Part shown: piece by piece, positions 32,787 through 45,302 of the stretch
How the letters are laid out: each line of letters starts with the position of its first letter
Numbering within the stretch: position 1 is the stretch's first letter
From: Perkinsus olseni
Taxonomy: Eukaryota > Perkinsozoa > Perkinsida > Perkinsidae
DNA: 64,000 bases
Direction: 5' to 3'
Assembly: GCA_013115135.1 (NCBI GenBank)
Contig: JABANP010000085.1
Location: 62,001-126,000, forward strand
The notes under the pieces: model-generated
Database searches by the model: none
Seen by the model: only the letters and a program-made list of their open reading frames with translations
Told to the model about the DNA's origin: nothing
Program-made: the position numbers and the translations under genes

Positions 32787-35700
32787 ATGTCTGCTGGAGA
32801 AAGTCTGCTCGCTACTGTTGCGGTTCAGGTAGTTACAGTATTTTTGTCTCAGGTGGTCGGCCTTGCCCTGTGCTTCAAACGGGTTGATGGAACCTTCAAC
32901 TGAGCCACTGCTCTGGCGTGATGTCCGACCTTTGGGGCCCAGCAGACCGCCGTATCCGCAGACGTAACCCTCGTAACCAGTCGGCTAGGTTCTGCTCTGA
33001 CAATGCAGGTATACATTCTCGCAGATGAGCGACTTGCCACCGAACTACGAGACAGGGACTCTAACTGAAGAGAAGCAGGAAGCGAGAATTAAGTCAGAAT
33101 AGAGGGACCTCTCGCGAAAGCGTGGGAATTTCTGCTGTGCATCAGATCGAAGTACGCAGCTCCCCGGAACGAAACCCCGACGTTCGTGGAGAAGGAGTAT
33201 GACATCATAATAGTGGGAGGTGGACACAATGGCCTGATCACCGCTGCATATCTGGCCAAAGAGGTAAGCCGCGGTGAATCGAGTTTTGGCGCTCGAATCT
33301 CCGCCTGCTCAGGGCTATGATGTACTAGTATTGGAGAGACGTCATGTTGTTGGAGGTGCTGCTGTCACAGAGGAGCTCTTCCCGGGGTGAGGTTTGGGTT
33401 TCCTGACACCATAGAATTCCGGATGTTCGGGAATTTTATGTATATCTTTATATATAATTATGTGTCTCTCGTTATGTTTCATGATTCATTCGTCTGGAAA
33501 TGGCCTATGGTCGGTGCGTCAGGTACAAGTACAGCCGTTGCAGCTACTTAGCCGGGCTGCTGAATCCTGAGATCATCAAAGATTTGGATCTCACCAGAGA
33601 ATGTATGTTGTGCTATCAGTATTCGGAGCATCTTGTGAAAATGTCAGGGACGGGTGGGTTCAAGTATCTGTTGCGGGATCCGGGGTCAGTGACGCCTACG
33701 CCCATGAGTCACCCCATTTACAGGGGAAGGTGAGACACTCACTGTGGTAGGTTGTACCGTTCTCGAAATGAATTTGAAGTGGCACATTGTCTGTAGTGTG
33801 TTTGCGTTATGTTTCTGATTATCAGGGACGCACGCCTCCCTGTTTTTATCGATAGTTTCAACACTCAAAGCCAGTCACTGGTCGTGGTTATCCTGACCAG
33901 CTGGGCCACATCGGATGCTGTAGTGTTCTACATAAAGCGTTACCGTTATCACGCTCAGGCCGCTCTTGATGTGGGGCGATCAGAAGAAGACCATAGAGAG
34001 CATCGCCGAGTTCTCAGAGAGGGATGCTCATGTGTTTCCCCTTGTAGGTCTCGATTGAACCGACCGGGTCCCTTGACGGAGCGTTTTCTCAGGTACGAGC
34101 AATTGCTGAAGGAAATGCGGGAAGTGTTGGAGCCGCTCATGCAGGGATGCCCGATGCGCCCATCGGGTAGGAGTTTTCGTGGGTGTGTAGCTGGGCGACT
34201 TCGGGCTGGCCTCGTCAGACGCGAAGAGCATACCGGAGTTCGTCAATCATTCGTTGCGAATAATGAAGACGCTTAAAAGACTTACAAAGCACAGCGATGC
34301 AGTACCGGATTTGGTGAGGAGTCGTCGTCCTTGCCCGGTAGAGAACGTTCTTCGGTGTTCAGTACGAGCTCTTCACCGCACCTGCGTCACAAATACTGGA
34401 CCGGTGGTTTGAAACGGATGTTCTCAAAGGCTACACTGGCGACAGATGCTGTTATCGGCAGCATGGCGAGTCCGGCGGACTGCGGAAGTGCCTACGTAAG
34501 GTGATGCGTCAAACACTGCGTGGCGCGTGTAAAATTGGAACCAAGGCCCTTTGCGAACACAGTTAATTTCGTTGTCATTGTATGCCCAACGAAGACACTG
34601 CTAGACTAGCAGTGCTAGTATTGAGTCAATGCTATTGGTACGCCATATTGATCTCGTTGCCCATATGACGACTCTGGCGCTCAGCCCGAAGTTCTAGCCC
34701 AATTTCCTATGATATCGGTTCTGCACGGCCGGAAGATCTGAGAAATCTTCGACCTCCGTGTTATGCACAAATTTTTGTGGAGAACAGAGTGTGGACACCA
34801 CACGTCTCGGCAGTCCGGGTCAGTCCGGGTCCTCAAGCTCGGCTGTGAACCTCAACTGCGGGGGAGTAAGTCTTTGAGAAGGTGAGGATACCCCGCAGTC
34901 ACCGGGCTATAGGATTACGTGTCCGCTCAGCGAATGGACCTGCCGAGCTGCCCTAGGCCAGCGGGTACTCGGAGAATGCTAGTATCCTCGAGAACCTCCA
35001 TGCGATGTTTCCGCTGACAAAGGTCGCAAGGGCTCGTCTTCTGGAGAATCTCCAGTATCAGATGGAGTGACCCTCTCCTCGCTGACTCTCGTTGCGAGAG
35101 TGCGATCTCACCTCGCTAAGCGGGACTTAGAGAGCGGTGCGGTTAGTGCCGTTAGAGAGCGGAGTTAGACGACACTAAGGCAGTACCTTAAGGGCACGTG
35201 GGCAGTACTCCTACATTCCCCCTTTCCCTATTCCCGATCCGTCGGTGAGTTGCTGGCTGGCGAGTCAGACCCGCCGAGTCCGCGGCACCGCGGCACAGCC
35301 GGCACTTATCACGCGGCGCTCCACAAGGCCCATTCTCTCCTTGGCCAGGCCAAGTTGGCCTTCCTTTCGTGGTCAAAATGTTGTGGATAGCTCCGCGTGA
35401 GCGTGAAGAGTATTCACTGAAGACTATTGAGAATATTACTAGTGGTGTGCGCTCTTGTTCTCGCGTACATAATCGGTCCGAATGGTACGTATATAACTAT
35501 GCTTGGAAGTCTTCGGAACTCGGATCATGTTCGAGCTTATTTGCGTGATCGCAAGTTCTTGAGAAGCGTTTTCGGACTGCTGGGAGAGTAATGGTGGGGC
35601 TCAGGCACCAGCTTGCTTCCGAAGAGAGCCGGATGGGAAACTCAGAGGCTTTCCTATAGAGTCAAGCTGACGGTTTCGGCAAATAGTTTCTTGTTACTAG

Positions 35701-38700
35701 AATACTGTACGGAGATGCCTTTAGTGGACGTGAGAACTGGCGTTGGGCGGAGTTCACCGTTCACTCCCTTGCAGGGAGGCATCATTCGTCAATGACGAAC
35801 GAATCGTGACGAATCGTCATCGCTCAGCTCAGCAGGGAGTCCCCACTCGGATCAACCATCCCCACATTATGTTCTCCTTCCGCCAAGCTTTTCCGCGTGT
35901 TGCGTGCTCAATCCGCAGTTAACCTGGCTGGCACCCTTCAAAAATTCCGAATCAAAATTCCAAATTCAAGCACACCACGGCAAGTCCGACGGATCGATCG
36001 TATGACTCTAAGTTTGCTCAACCTGCCGTTAGGTACTCCTCCATCATGTTTTGGGTAACGTCAACGGTCGTCAAGGCGTGTGGGCTTACGTGGAGGGCGG
36101 CATGGGAAGGATATCGAGTGCCATTGCGGAGCGAGCGATGCAGGCAGGAGCTGTCATCATGACGGATGCTCAGGTCGGTGATGGGTGTATCACCGGTGCA
36201 AGTTGTATGCACAGCAGCAGAATCTCATCTGTTGCAGTTTTTTATTCTTGCAGGTTCAGAGAATAACTCACGATGGAACTCGTGCTACGGGTGTGGAGAT
36301 GTCTGATGGTACCCAGCTGCGAGCTAGGATGTGTGTGGTATCGAATGCTACACCGTGGCATACGTAAGTCACCTTGAAGATACGTTTACTGGTGTCGCGT
36401 GAGTCCCACGGTAGGACTCCTACCTTGAACATAACGGTGATCTATCGCCCGAGGGGCGATTGCCGCGTGTTAGCCTGTAAGAACAGACTAGCATGAAAGA
36501 ATAAACATCAGGGCACGGGGAAAATCTGTTAGTTCGATCAACCCCTCGAAGTTCACTGCTGGTTCCTCATCGTGACAACGGGGGCATTGTCCTGGGTTAT
36601 CATCTCCTAAGCTGCTGTTGTTTTTCAGGTTCCTCGAATTGCTACCGCTGAACGCTTGTGACCGGCCGAAGTCTCTTGGCGATAGATTCACGAGCCAGAT
36701 ACGGTTTACTGATTACTCTTGCGGTGCGATGAAGATCAACTGTGCCGTCGACAGGCTCCCTCAGGTCTGTCCGAACTTCTGATGTGGCGAAATAGCTCGT
36801 GTTTTGCCACGGATCCCGAAAAACCACGGCGTTTCCGATCTCATTCTTCTGGCGCGACGTAGCGTGTCGCTCGCTGTAGTGTGGTGAAGGCAGCTGCTGG
36901 AAGTTGTGTGTGTTTCGTTATTCTTATTCTTTTAGCCTAAAAGAATAAGAAAAACGAAACACACACAACTAAAAGTTTTAGGTTGAGATCGTCCGCGTAT
37001 GCCCGCTTCTCAGATACCCGGCGTTGCCCCTGAGCACCTACAAGGAACGGTTCATTTCGAAACCTCCCTCGGGCAGATCGAAGTCGCAGCGCACGAGGCC
37101 CGTTCGGGCATACCGGCGACGAGACCTGTGGTGGAAATGACTCTACCAAGTGTAGCTCCGCAGTACAAACGTCGTCGGTGATGACGCTGATAGATCCTGG
37201 ACTCGAGCCTCGTTCCCTACAACTCCGGCCATCACATTTGCCAGCTCTTCGTGCAGTAGGCTGGGGGGGCTATGGTTCTTGCCATGCTGTTCTGCAGCAG
37301 AACTTCTGCTGCCGGAATTCTTCGTTCTAACAGTGTTGAGCGAGACTGGTGGCTTCGAAACAGTACGTCGCGCGCGTCTGTCTGGCGTAAGTTACGCCGC
37401 GTAACCCAAAATATGACTTTCTTGTACCCTTCCGCTGTCAACGTAGCTAGCGTTTTCGCTTTTTTGGAACCATTTTTCCCGTTTTCTCCATTTCTTGGTC
37501 CAGAAATTGCCCGGTGGGCAACTAATCTCATCCGGCATCATGCCGACGGCATGTCCCTTGGATACAGTCGCCAGGCGCCACGCTCGGCCTAGCGAGCTTA
37601 GTTTGTATCAGGTACGCCCCCTACGACGTTAGCCCCAATCACGGCTCCTGGGCAGATCCAGGGTTCGTGGAGCGTTTTGTAGAAAGAGTCTTCGATGTTA
37701 TTCACGAGCATGACCCCGATTTCGCCAACTCGGTGCTTCACAAGGATGTAGGCCTGTGGGGCGTGTCGGTGTTTGCATACTGATGGTGTTATCGAAAAGT
37801 TTGCGACGCGCACGACAGAATGGAGAATTAGACGAGCATCGTACTCTATATTTGCAGCCTCCTTGAAGAAGTCTTCTTCCTCTCGAAAGTGTGGGGCCAG
37901 GATCCTCTGGACCGCACAGCAGCGTAGTTCCTGCTCCTGGGAGGCTGAAATAATTTCAGCCGCTGAATCTACAATTGGAGCGCTATTCTTAATTTTAATT
38001 TTCTGAGGACGGCGAATCATCGACACTGCGCCAGTGACAGTGCCGATTCGGCAGCATCAACTAGGCAGTCACCGCCTTTCGTGCCTTAGACAGGGGTTAT
38101 GACAAGGTCACCATCAAGAACTTCTTGAAAAGAAGGTACTTAACCAGGCTGAGTCGGCATCAGTTCAACTGATTCAGTTGGATTATCAAGGCAACCTGGT
38201 TGTCCTTGAAAATGTCAAGTTGATATTGAATTTCGCGGGTTCCGAGGCCACTCTCCGGAAACTCAGAATCGGGTTGAGGCGGTAGTACAGTCGGTTGGAC
38301 GTCTTCTTCAACGACTAACCACCAATGATTTGTCGGTATTCCCATTGCTACAGCGTGCCATCAACACGACTTTCCGTTTGCCTGGCATCGAGAGGGATGT
38401 ACCGATGACACCCAAACTGTTAGCTTATGGCGAGGCAACTCGGGGTAGACTGGAGACCTTCCTTCAAAGTCTCGGAAGGTTTGGCAGGTAATGGTGGTGT
38501 TAACCTTTACGAGGTATCGGGCCCTACCGCATTAGCTGCTGACGCCAAGAGGCTTTCTTGAACTTCAAGACTTGAAGAGAGCAGTCTCCGACTTTCGTGA
38601 GGCTTGGATGCATCACTGACCAACGCGTGAGGCACCTGGATGCGCGCCGGCCAGTCCGAAAGTAAACTGCTTCCACACTACCGCCGACAGAGTACTATCA

Positions 38701-39319
38701 TTATTCTTTTGGTAACTATTTGCATCTGCGGATGTATGAGTCGTGTTGAGAACCAGAGTGACGCTACACGTAGCTCATCCTACGTATTTTTGCAGAACCG
38801 TTTTCGACATTTGCAGCTAAGTACTGCCGATCTCGTGCGCTGTGTTGTTAACGAACGTCTATGGTTCTTCGTTGGTCATCTCACGCTGTTTCATTGTCGT
38901 GGCGGAAAATTCCCGCAAATTCTCAGATAATTTCGTTTTTCCTGTCAAGCTACTCTGTGGTATTACTTGCAGGTAATCACTCCCCTCACCCTCGAGCATG
39001 AGTTTGGTCTTCACAAGGGGAATATCTTTCACGGTGCGCTGCAGCTGCATCAACTTGGATACACTCGTCCACAAGCCCGGACTCCACTAGATGGACTGTA
39101 GGTCTTCTATAACCGTGCGCGAGATGCTCACACGGAGTTTTTCTCATGACCCAAACCTTCATAGGTATCTCTGCGGCGCTGGAGCTCATCCCGGCGGTGG
39201 GGTCATGGGCACGCCGGGGAAAAACGCAGCCCAAGTGGTAGGGTGAATTTCGTGGCGCGCGACATGTCACTATGGTTGGTCAGATACTGTGGGACTTGGC
39301 GAAGAAAGAGAGGAAATGA
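32787..39319 (+). CDS. PYROXD2-like FAD-dependent oxidoreductase (phytoene dehydrogenase family)
   Basis: At least 16 exons. Start at 32787 ([14 protein letters not shown]), with an alternative at 33025. The Rossmann motif [19 protein letters not shown] is near 33200, then [59 protein letters not shown] (34430-34490), [20 protein letters not shown] and [15 protein letters not shown] (36034-36174), [13 protein letters not shown] (near 37240), [15 protein letters not shown] (39020-39065) and [20 protein letters not shown] (39166-39225), ending [11 protein letters not shown] at TGA 39319. All match PYROXD2 in order and the gene looks complete. Two introns exceed 1.2 kb (34491-36033 and 37746-38972); the second contains retroelement remains. 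Others carry a 69-nt palindrome and the GTGGCGCGCG word. The family acts in mitochondria in animals; the substrate is unknown. Confidence 0.92.
34491..36033. other. Long intron of the PYROXD2-like gene
   Basis: A 1.54-kb intron flanked by in-phase exons. It contains small hairpins (GAAGAT/ATCTTC near 34732, GTGTGG/CCACAC near 34790), a short direct repeat (CAGTCCGGGT twice near 34810) and a GC-rich stretch at 35240-35380. No convincing nested gene was seen. Confidence 0.45.
36902..36970. repeat. Near-perfect 69-nt palindrome in an intron
   Basis: Two 34-nt arms flank a single central C at 36936 with one mismatch. The left arm begins AGTTGTGTGTGTTTCG and the right arm ends with its complement. 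It sits in the intron between the exons ending near 36770 and starting at 37013 of the PYROXD2-like gene, and would fold into a very stable hairpin in RNA. Confidence 0.95.
38060..38700 (+). pseudogene. Degenerate retrotransposon integrase-like fragment in an intron
   Basis: Inside the intron 37746-38972, a plus frame near 38270-38480 reads [17 protein letters not shown] then [15 protein letters not shown]. This resembles the C-terminal part of LTR-retrotransposon integrases (lpxiqxxxN...tPxxLlxG). Stops and frame changes on both sides show it is decayed. Further frames to about 38700 continue the same charged, retroelement-like character. No LTRs were found. The element class is not settled. 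Confidence 0.45.
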
Positions 39320-39445
39320 TTTTCAGTTTTCTTCATGTGACGGTGTTTCTGACTTTACTTGCATCTGTTGAGCTCGACCTTGGATACTGATTTTTGGGCG
39401 CGCGCTTAATCGATCGCGCATATCCTGAGGTTGATTTTGCACTGT

Positions 39446-39721
39446 TCATGACGATGTATGCGACGGGTCCTGCCGCTTCTCCTGTCCTTCCTGCCTGTCG
39501 TACCGTAACAATACGGCCGCCTGGGATTTACTTTGCCAACCCGCAGCCGCTGCAGAGTGAGTGGTTGGAAGTGACGATATTTTGGGGTGTTCAACAGATC
39601 TCTCCTGAGTTTCAGCAGCGCTCCCAGGATTGAATTTAACGTGTAGGAGGCGATCCTGGGAGTGCTCTCGAAACTCGAGAGATGAAGCCAACCTTCGGTT
39701 TGGCTTGATTTTGCGGCCCAC
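39446..39721 (-). CDS. Unknown exon or decayed copy, relative of the 19.1-kb minus-strand ORF
   Basis: The open frame includes LEFREHSQDRLLHVKF, NPGSAAETQERSVEH and downstream Ala/Gln-rich sequence. The central part aligns with the minus-strand frame at 19050-19165 in DNA and peptide. It lies just after the PYROXD2-like stop, on the opposite strand. No start, splice partners or domain could be fixed. Confidence 0.3.
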   Translation of the reverse strand: MGRKIKPNRRLASSLEFREHSQDRLLHVKFNPGSAAETQERSVEHPKISSLPTTHSAAAAGWQSKSQAAVLLRYDRQEGQEKRQDPSHTSS

Positions 39722-39839
39722 TCCGCCGTTGATGTATGTAGCAATCCAGTTTGCTGGGCTTCTTCCAAGCAGGCCCCATCACATTGTCCAATGCATTGAC
39801 TCTGCTAGGCTCTGAAGGGACTGTATTCGGACTATCGCG

Positions 39840-42800
39840 GGATTTTCTTTCTCTCGGGATGGATCTCCTTCTTCGTACTGTCTGGTATGATTCGTACCAC
39901 TGTTATTCTTCAGTTTCCCCAACTCCTGCTATCCGTCGCGAAGTGCGTCCAGTTGAAGCAGGGAGAGTGGGATGTGAGAATAGGATGGCACTGTTCGGTT
40001 TTGTCAGTTTTTTCATCAGATTTTACCGCTCAGCCCACCACGCAGCCGCTGTACATGAGGACTCAGTTGAAGCCCATAAATGAGGGTCTTGTAGTGCAGC
40101 ATAAATCACCCATTATGGCGACTAGACAGTTGCCTCTCCCAAGGAGCCCGGTGTTGTCACCGAGGGTTCAGGTAGTAACTTTCGATCTTGGCGGTCGATT
40201 ATGAATTCGACATTGCTGGGGAGTGAGCTCTGCGCTCCACATGTGGCAAGCATGTAATTCAGCATGTGTACGAATCTTGAATGAAGCCCCTGTATTTTGG
40301 CTACTCTCATGGTATGGGACGAATGTGCGCCGGCATTTGTTTACTGCAAGACAGTTCTTATTTTCGGGGGAAGAGCTGTGCGGTCGTTTCAGGCTCCGCG
40401 AACGGTGATGCCAGCTGAGCGGTACAGGGCGCCGTTGACGACATCTAGTCTGGTGTATGGTACTCCAGCGACGGCATATCGCACCGTGGTAGTACGCTCG
40501 AATTGCTGCTCTTCATTAGGATGTCTGGACGGACAGGGCGCCTGGTTTAGTGGCAAGGGAATTCGGCTTGAACTCAGGCGACTCCGGTCCAACCCCCGGC
40601 AGCGGCACCGCCTAATACTTGCGGCCCGGTTATGTACAGGCCAGTACGGAGCTACCACGTAAAGGTTTCTGCATTTGACCAGGTAGTAGTAGCATAGGGC
40701 ATGGCAGTTGAGGGTAGTGGGAGCAATGGTTCATCATGAGTAGTTTCCTTCAGCACCGAACATCGTTCCTAAACAGTTCATGCGGGAATCTGTATTTTCC
40801 AATTTCTAAGGCTTTCTTTTTATTAAGATGGTCAAATTTTTACATGATTGATAATGAAAAAAGTTCTTCGTCTCGCTCCGCGGTTGAAGCCCGGGCGTTC
40901 ATCCTCGTGGTTCGTCTAGATTTTCTCACCAGTGTTAAGTTGGCCCTCTCTCAGTCCCTCAACACCAGCGGCATTCCGATGGCATCCTCCTCGTTCGTGT
41001 CGGCTACACCAGCAGTGCCTCCGGCGAGTGTTGCGCTGTCGGGGGTTGACCTGTTGGACAGGAGGAGCGCTCTGGAGAGGGGGAGCCCTAATCGGGAATG
41101 GCTGGATGAGAGCCTCAGTGTCCCACCAGCCATTCGAGCAGCGCTGGCAAGACTGGCTCCAGGTAGTAGAGCAGCTTCGGGTCTGTGGATGGGTCGATTG
41201 CTCTTTTCGAAATATCTTGGTAGCCGTCTTGGTAGCGCTTTGCCATCGTTTTTGTAATGCTTCTTCCGTTAGTCGCGGATCTGTGGACTCCGCAGGGGAG
41301 TCTGCTGAAGGGGTATTCTCTTTTCTTTAATTATGAATATAGTCTGGACTAGTTGTGATAGGAAATCGGCTGCTGTGGGAGTGATAGACTCGAGATAGTA
41401 GTTCCCTCTTGGAATGATCTCATGAGGGAAGGTTGGGGATCCATGGCGTGGCCATGATCTAGGTGTTGTTGGGTACGTCCTCGAGGCCTTGGTGAACTCA
41501 GGTGGACGCGGTAACCAATTGACCCGGCACATTCTTGCACCGGTATCTGAGGGGAGTTATTCTACTCTGGGGTAGTAAGGGAACGTGGGCGTGAAAACGA
41601 AGGCGGGTAAACGCAAAGGTCCGATACAAGAGACAACAGGCTGTCCATGATAGTCGTTTGTAACGGATTTTTTGGTACTTGAAAACGCATTAATGAGGCG
41701 ATTGCAGTTTTCGTCTCGTCTGTGGATTTTTTTGCAGATACTACGACAAACGGCGGGTGGAGAATAACTTGCGGCGGTTTTTGGAGCATATTGAGGAGTG
41801 GTGGAACGAGAATGAGGAATCTGAAGTTGACCTGGGAAAACTGTTCGACAAGTATGTGACTGCCACTGAGAAGGTGGGTTTACTGGACTGCTAGATGAGA
41901 GTAGAGCGGGCATAGGTATATCGTCTGGAAAACACGCGGTAGACTTGTGGTGCTATGAGGTGCCTCATAGATTGATTGTGGGAACCCGAATATACTGTAT
42001 GAGTTTCCCCCATGTAAAATGCGATGCCAGAACTAGATTCGATAGGCGCTGTGCTATGCTGCGTGTACTGGTGTCAACTGGCTAGGAGTACTGTGGGAAG
42101 GTACCGGAATAGCGAACTCATCAAGGTGGTAGAATGGATTTGGCGATGGAGTGGTATTACCTTCAGGCCTTGGGAGGATCTCAGAGCCGATCCGGTGGCG
42201 GGTCGTCTTCGTGTGGGGTTCACGAGCCAATATTCCGGCAAAGAGGTTGACCAGGTGCGAGTGAGGCTTCCTAGGAAGGACTGATTGGTATCTCCCAGTT
42301 TGAATTTGTGGCCTGGGGGCTTGGCACTCGGAGATAAGCAAGAGGTCTTCACCAGCATTGTCGTACCGACAGCGAAGGCCCTCAGAGGGTGCTCCAAGGC
42401 GCATCGGATACCGACGCTCATGACGAAATCGCAGTTTGTTGAGGTGGGTAGGTCAGTGGTGACGAGGGTAAGCCCATTGTGTGTCAGAGGCTTGTGGACG
42501 TCCCTTTCAATGTCCCGGATTACCCGGTTCCTGCGGATAAATTAACGGCTCGGCATCTCTCTGCTGGGGAGGTGGCGACGTATCTTGCAGAAGCTGTGCT
42601 GGAGGCTGACTTGAAGGAGCATGAGGTAGTGAAGCACGGGGGTCGATAGGGATGATGTCTCTCACTACGCTTTCGTTGTTAAACGAGGGCCTGCCGAGCT
42701 GAGGACCCTGTGGGAGGGTGGGAAGAGCTCTGGTGTTGTCGAAGGGGCCACTTGGTTATGAACACTGCTACGAAGAGTCTCGTTTCATTGAGAGCGCTGC

Positions 42801-44943
42801 GTGTTTCTTGGCCTAGTTGCCGAGGATTGTTGTGCGATCCAGTCTGATATTCTTTCGATACCACTCCAAAGGCAAATCATCGAGGGTGACATGTCTCCGC
42901 GTTGGTAACATTTATCGAGTATCTTTCATTCCGCAGAGGTCGATGATGAAGATTATGGTCAGGTCGTTGGTGTTGGACCGTCTTCCCGGCATAAAGCAGT
43001 CCTGAAAGATTTCACGGCCTGCGGGTTGGTATCAGTTGAAGAACTACAAGCGCTGCTGTTCGCTCAGATCGCAGTTGGGAGGGAGCACGCGAGAAGTAGC
43101 AGGAGTGGAAATATCTTTTTTCGAGCGGAATTTTTCAGATCCGTTGCGCAGTGTAACCAGAGACGGTCTGTTTCCGTTGAAGATTGTAGAGGGTGCTGTG
43201 ATGAAGATAATCAGGAGAACGGTATCTTTGTTGCCTGAGTGGAGAACACGGGTAGGTCGGGTCTGAATGGTCATTTTTTATCTTCACATTTATCAAATAA
43301 TCTAAAAAGGGCCATCGGATCCCTTAGAGACCGTCAGGGACCAAGGAGACCAGTTGCTTCGCCCTGAAAGGTTTCGGCCAGAGGGCTTCTTCGCAATTCT
43401 CTTTGAGCAGATAATAAGCGCTCGATTCGTCTCAGAATCGCTCGCCATCTCCGGAAGAAGCGCTGCCACGATCGGCCAGGGAGTCCATTCATTCTAGTCC
43501 GACATCCTCACCAGCTGGCCAGAACGTGGGTTCCGATGGGGATTGATTAGCGAGGAATCGCGGGGGGCTCTGTCGTGGCATGGAGGTTGCTAGACATGAC
43601 GTAGCTCTGAGAGCGTGAAGGTTGTTTGATGAATACGGGAGGCTAAGGAAGGAGATTTAGGAAACGGCAAGAGAGCAAGATTGCTAGGCGCGTAGAGCAG
43701 TGGTGTTGCGCCGCTGGGGCTTTCGCGAGCGTGATCACTCCGAGCAGCATGATCTGGAGTTCCCGAGATCCAGTTTGGGGGAAGGCGCGTGGTCAGGTCC
43801 CCTCGATGGCGTATAGGAGATATACTCGAGACGAAGAGGGTGGGAGAGTATCCAGCACGGTGGTCGAACCTGAATTCGAACCCCCAGCAACCATGCCGGC
43901 GCAGACGAGGTAGTAGTCCTGTCTATCCGCTGGCGATTGGACGGCATATGAGTAGGTGCATCGGAGATGCGGGACCCGGTTCGGATGGAGGAGTATAGAC
44001 GCTATCGCGAGGGAAGAGCGGATGCGGATAAACCGGTAGTCTTGGGGAGGGTCTGGTAGCGGAGCTTGGGCGCGGCTCGTTGTCTGGATGGACATGGTAA
44101 TCCGTGTATATTAGGAGTAGGTGTGGGCACCAATGATGCTAACTCGACCTCGGTAGTAGTGGTAGCTTCGTGACGAATCTACAAACTTCCGGCAAACTTC
44201 TGCGATTTTGCGAAGAAGAATTATATGTCTTTTCCTGAACGAGCATCAGTATCTGGGCCGCTACGTTCATAAGAACTGCCCTGTTAAGGCTTGCTCTCTT
44301 GACTTAAACTCCACATTCTGTTGACGATGATGATTATACGTTTTTGAACATTGATAGTGGATGGAGGGAAGATTTCAGACTTCGTGTAACGAGTGTCTTC
44401 GCAGGTAGCATTGGACTGGTCCTCGTGGAGAATGCCGATAGCCGACTCACCTTCGAAGACCGGTATCAGGCCTGCGGATGTTGCGGCCGGGGTGGAATGT
44501 GTTAATTTGGAAGACAGTTTTGGGGGAGGCTGCGAGCCGGGGAAGTAGTATCTGCGGGGATAACTGAGATATTTCCTCACCGTTGTGGAGTATCTTAGCT
44601 CGAAGATCTAACTGTAGTAGGAACTGTGGCTGCGACTGTGCGCTTGTTGCTGGAGTTTACGCATCGAGCCTCGCGTGGCTCTGGAAGGGTCAGGGGAGGC
44701 AGCGGTGTCAATTTTGTAGCATCATTCTAAGTTCCGATGTTCGTGTTGAAACAGAGTTTTTCTCGGAGTTGAGAGAGCTCGTGTCGCCTCTCAGCAATTC
44801 CTTCGCGGTGGACGGAGAATTGGACATGGTGGTCTTGGAGCTCCACAATGAGTGCAGAGGCCCGTTTGTGGTGTCGATGCTGGTAAAGTGTTGCCGAGAA
44901 TATGTCAGACTGCAGAGCCGCAAGAGACGGCGAAGACGGTGAT
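39840..44943 (+). CDS. Long multi-exon gene, product not recognised
   Basis: Many plus-strand blocks read as exons with good GT/AG edges: about 40035-40170 (MRTQLKPINEGLVVQHKSP), 40390-40490 (TVMPAERYRAPLTTSSL), 40980-41165 (SPNREWLDESLSVPPA), 41738-41874 (YYDKRRVENNLRRFLEHIEE, DLGKLFDKYVTATEK), 42310-42440, 42491-42622 (LVDVPFNVPDYPVPADKL, HLSAGEVATYLAEAV), 42935-43080 (TACGLVSVEELQALL), 43320-43490, 43731-43910, 44403-44545 and a basic end at 44943 (LQSRKRRRRR). Many donors read GGTAGTAG. The chain may be one gene of over 700 residues or two. I see no catalytic motif, membrane segment or repeat that names the family; the charged helical text would suit a structural or scaffold protein. Start not fixed. 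Confidence 0.5.
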
Positions 44944-45302
44944 CGGTATATTAAAGGGATGTATAATTAACGTGCACGAAGTTGACGGTTAAAACGTGGC
45001 TCATTGAGAGGAGATCAGCCATGGTACATTATTATTTCTGCGTATTGATCCTTGTTGCGTTTATTTACAAGGCTTCGGGGAATCGATTGTCTTTTCGGGC
45101 GAAACAGCTATCGATTTCTTCCATCAAAAATGTGTATTGCTGGTCTGAGGAAAGCGGGGTATCGGAAGTAATCGACTCCTGGTCAGCATTGCTGAAATCT
45201 TCGTTGCTTCCTGACTTTTTTCAGAGACAGGTTTCTTTTTCTGAGAGTTCGCTTCACTGCGGTGGCTGCGTATCTTCGTGTCTCGTCAGTTCTCTTGGTA
45301 AT

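Noticed and set aside
40536..40620. tRNA-like sequence on the plus strand
   Set aside because: A-box- and B-box-like words are present (TGGTTTAGTGGC, GGTCCAACCCC), but no acceptor stem or anticodon stem can be paired.
43850..43915. tRNA-like T arm on the minus strand
   Set aside because: GGTTCGAATTC looks like a T loop, but stem pairs are lacking and the stretch falls in a likely exon.
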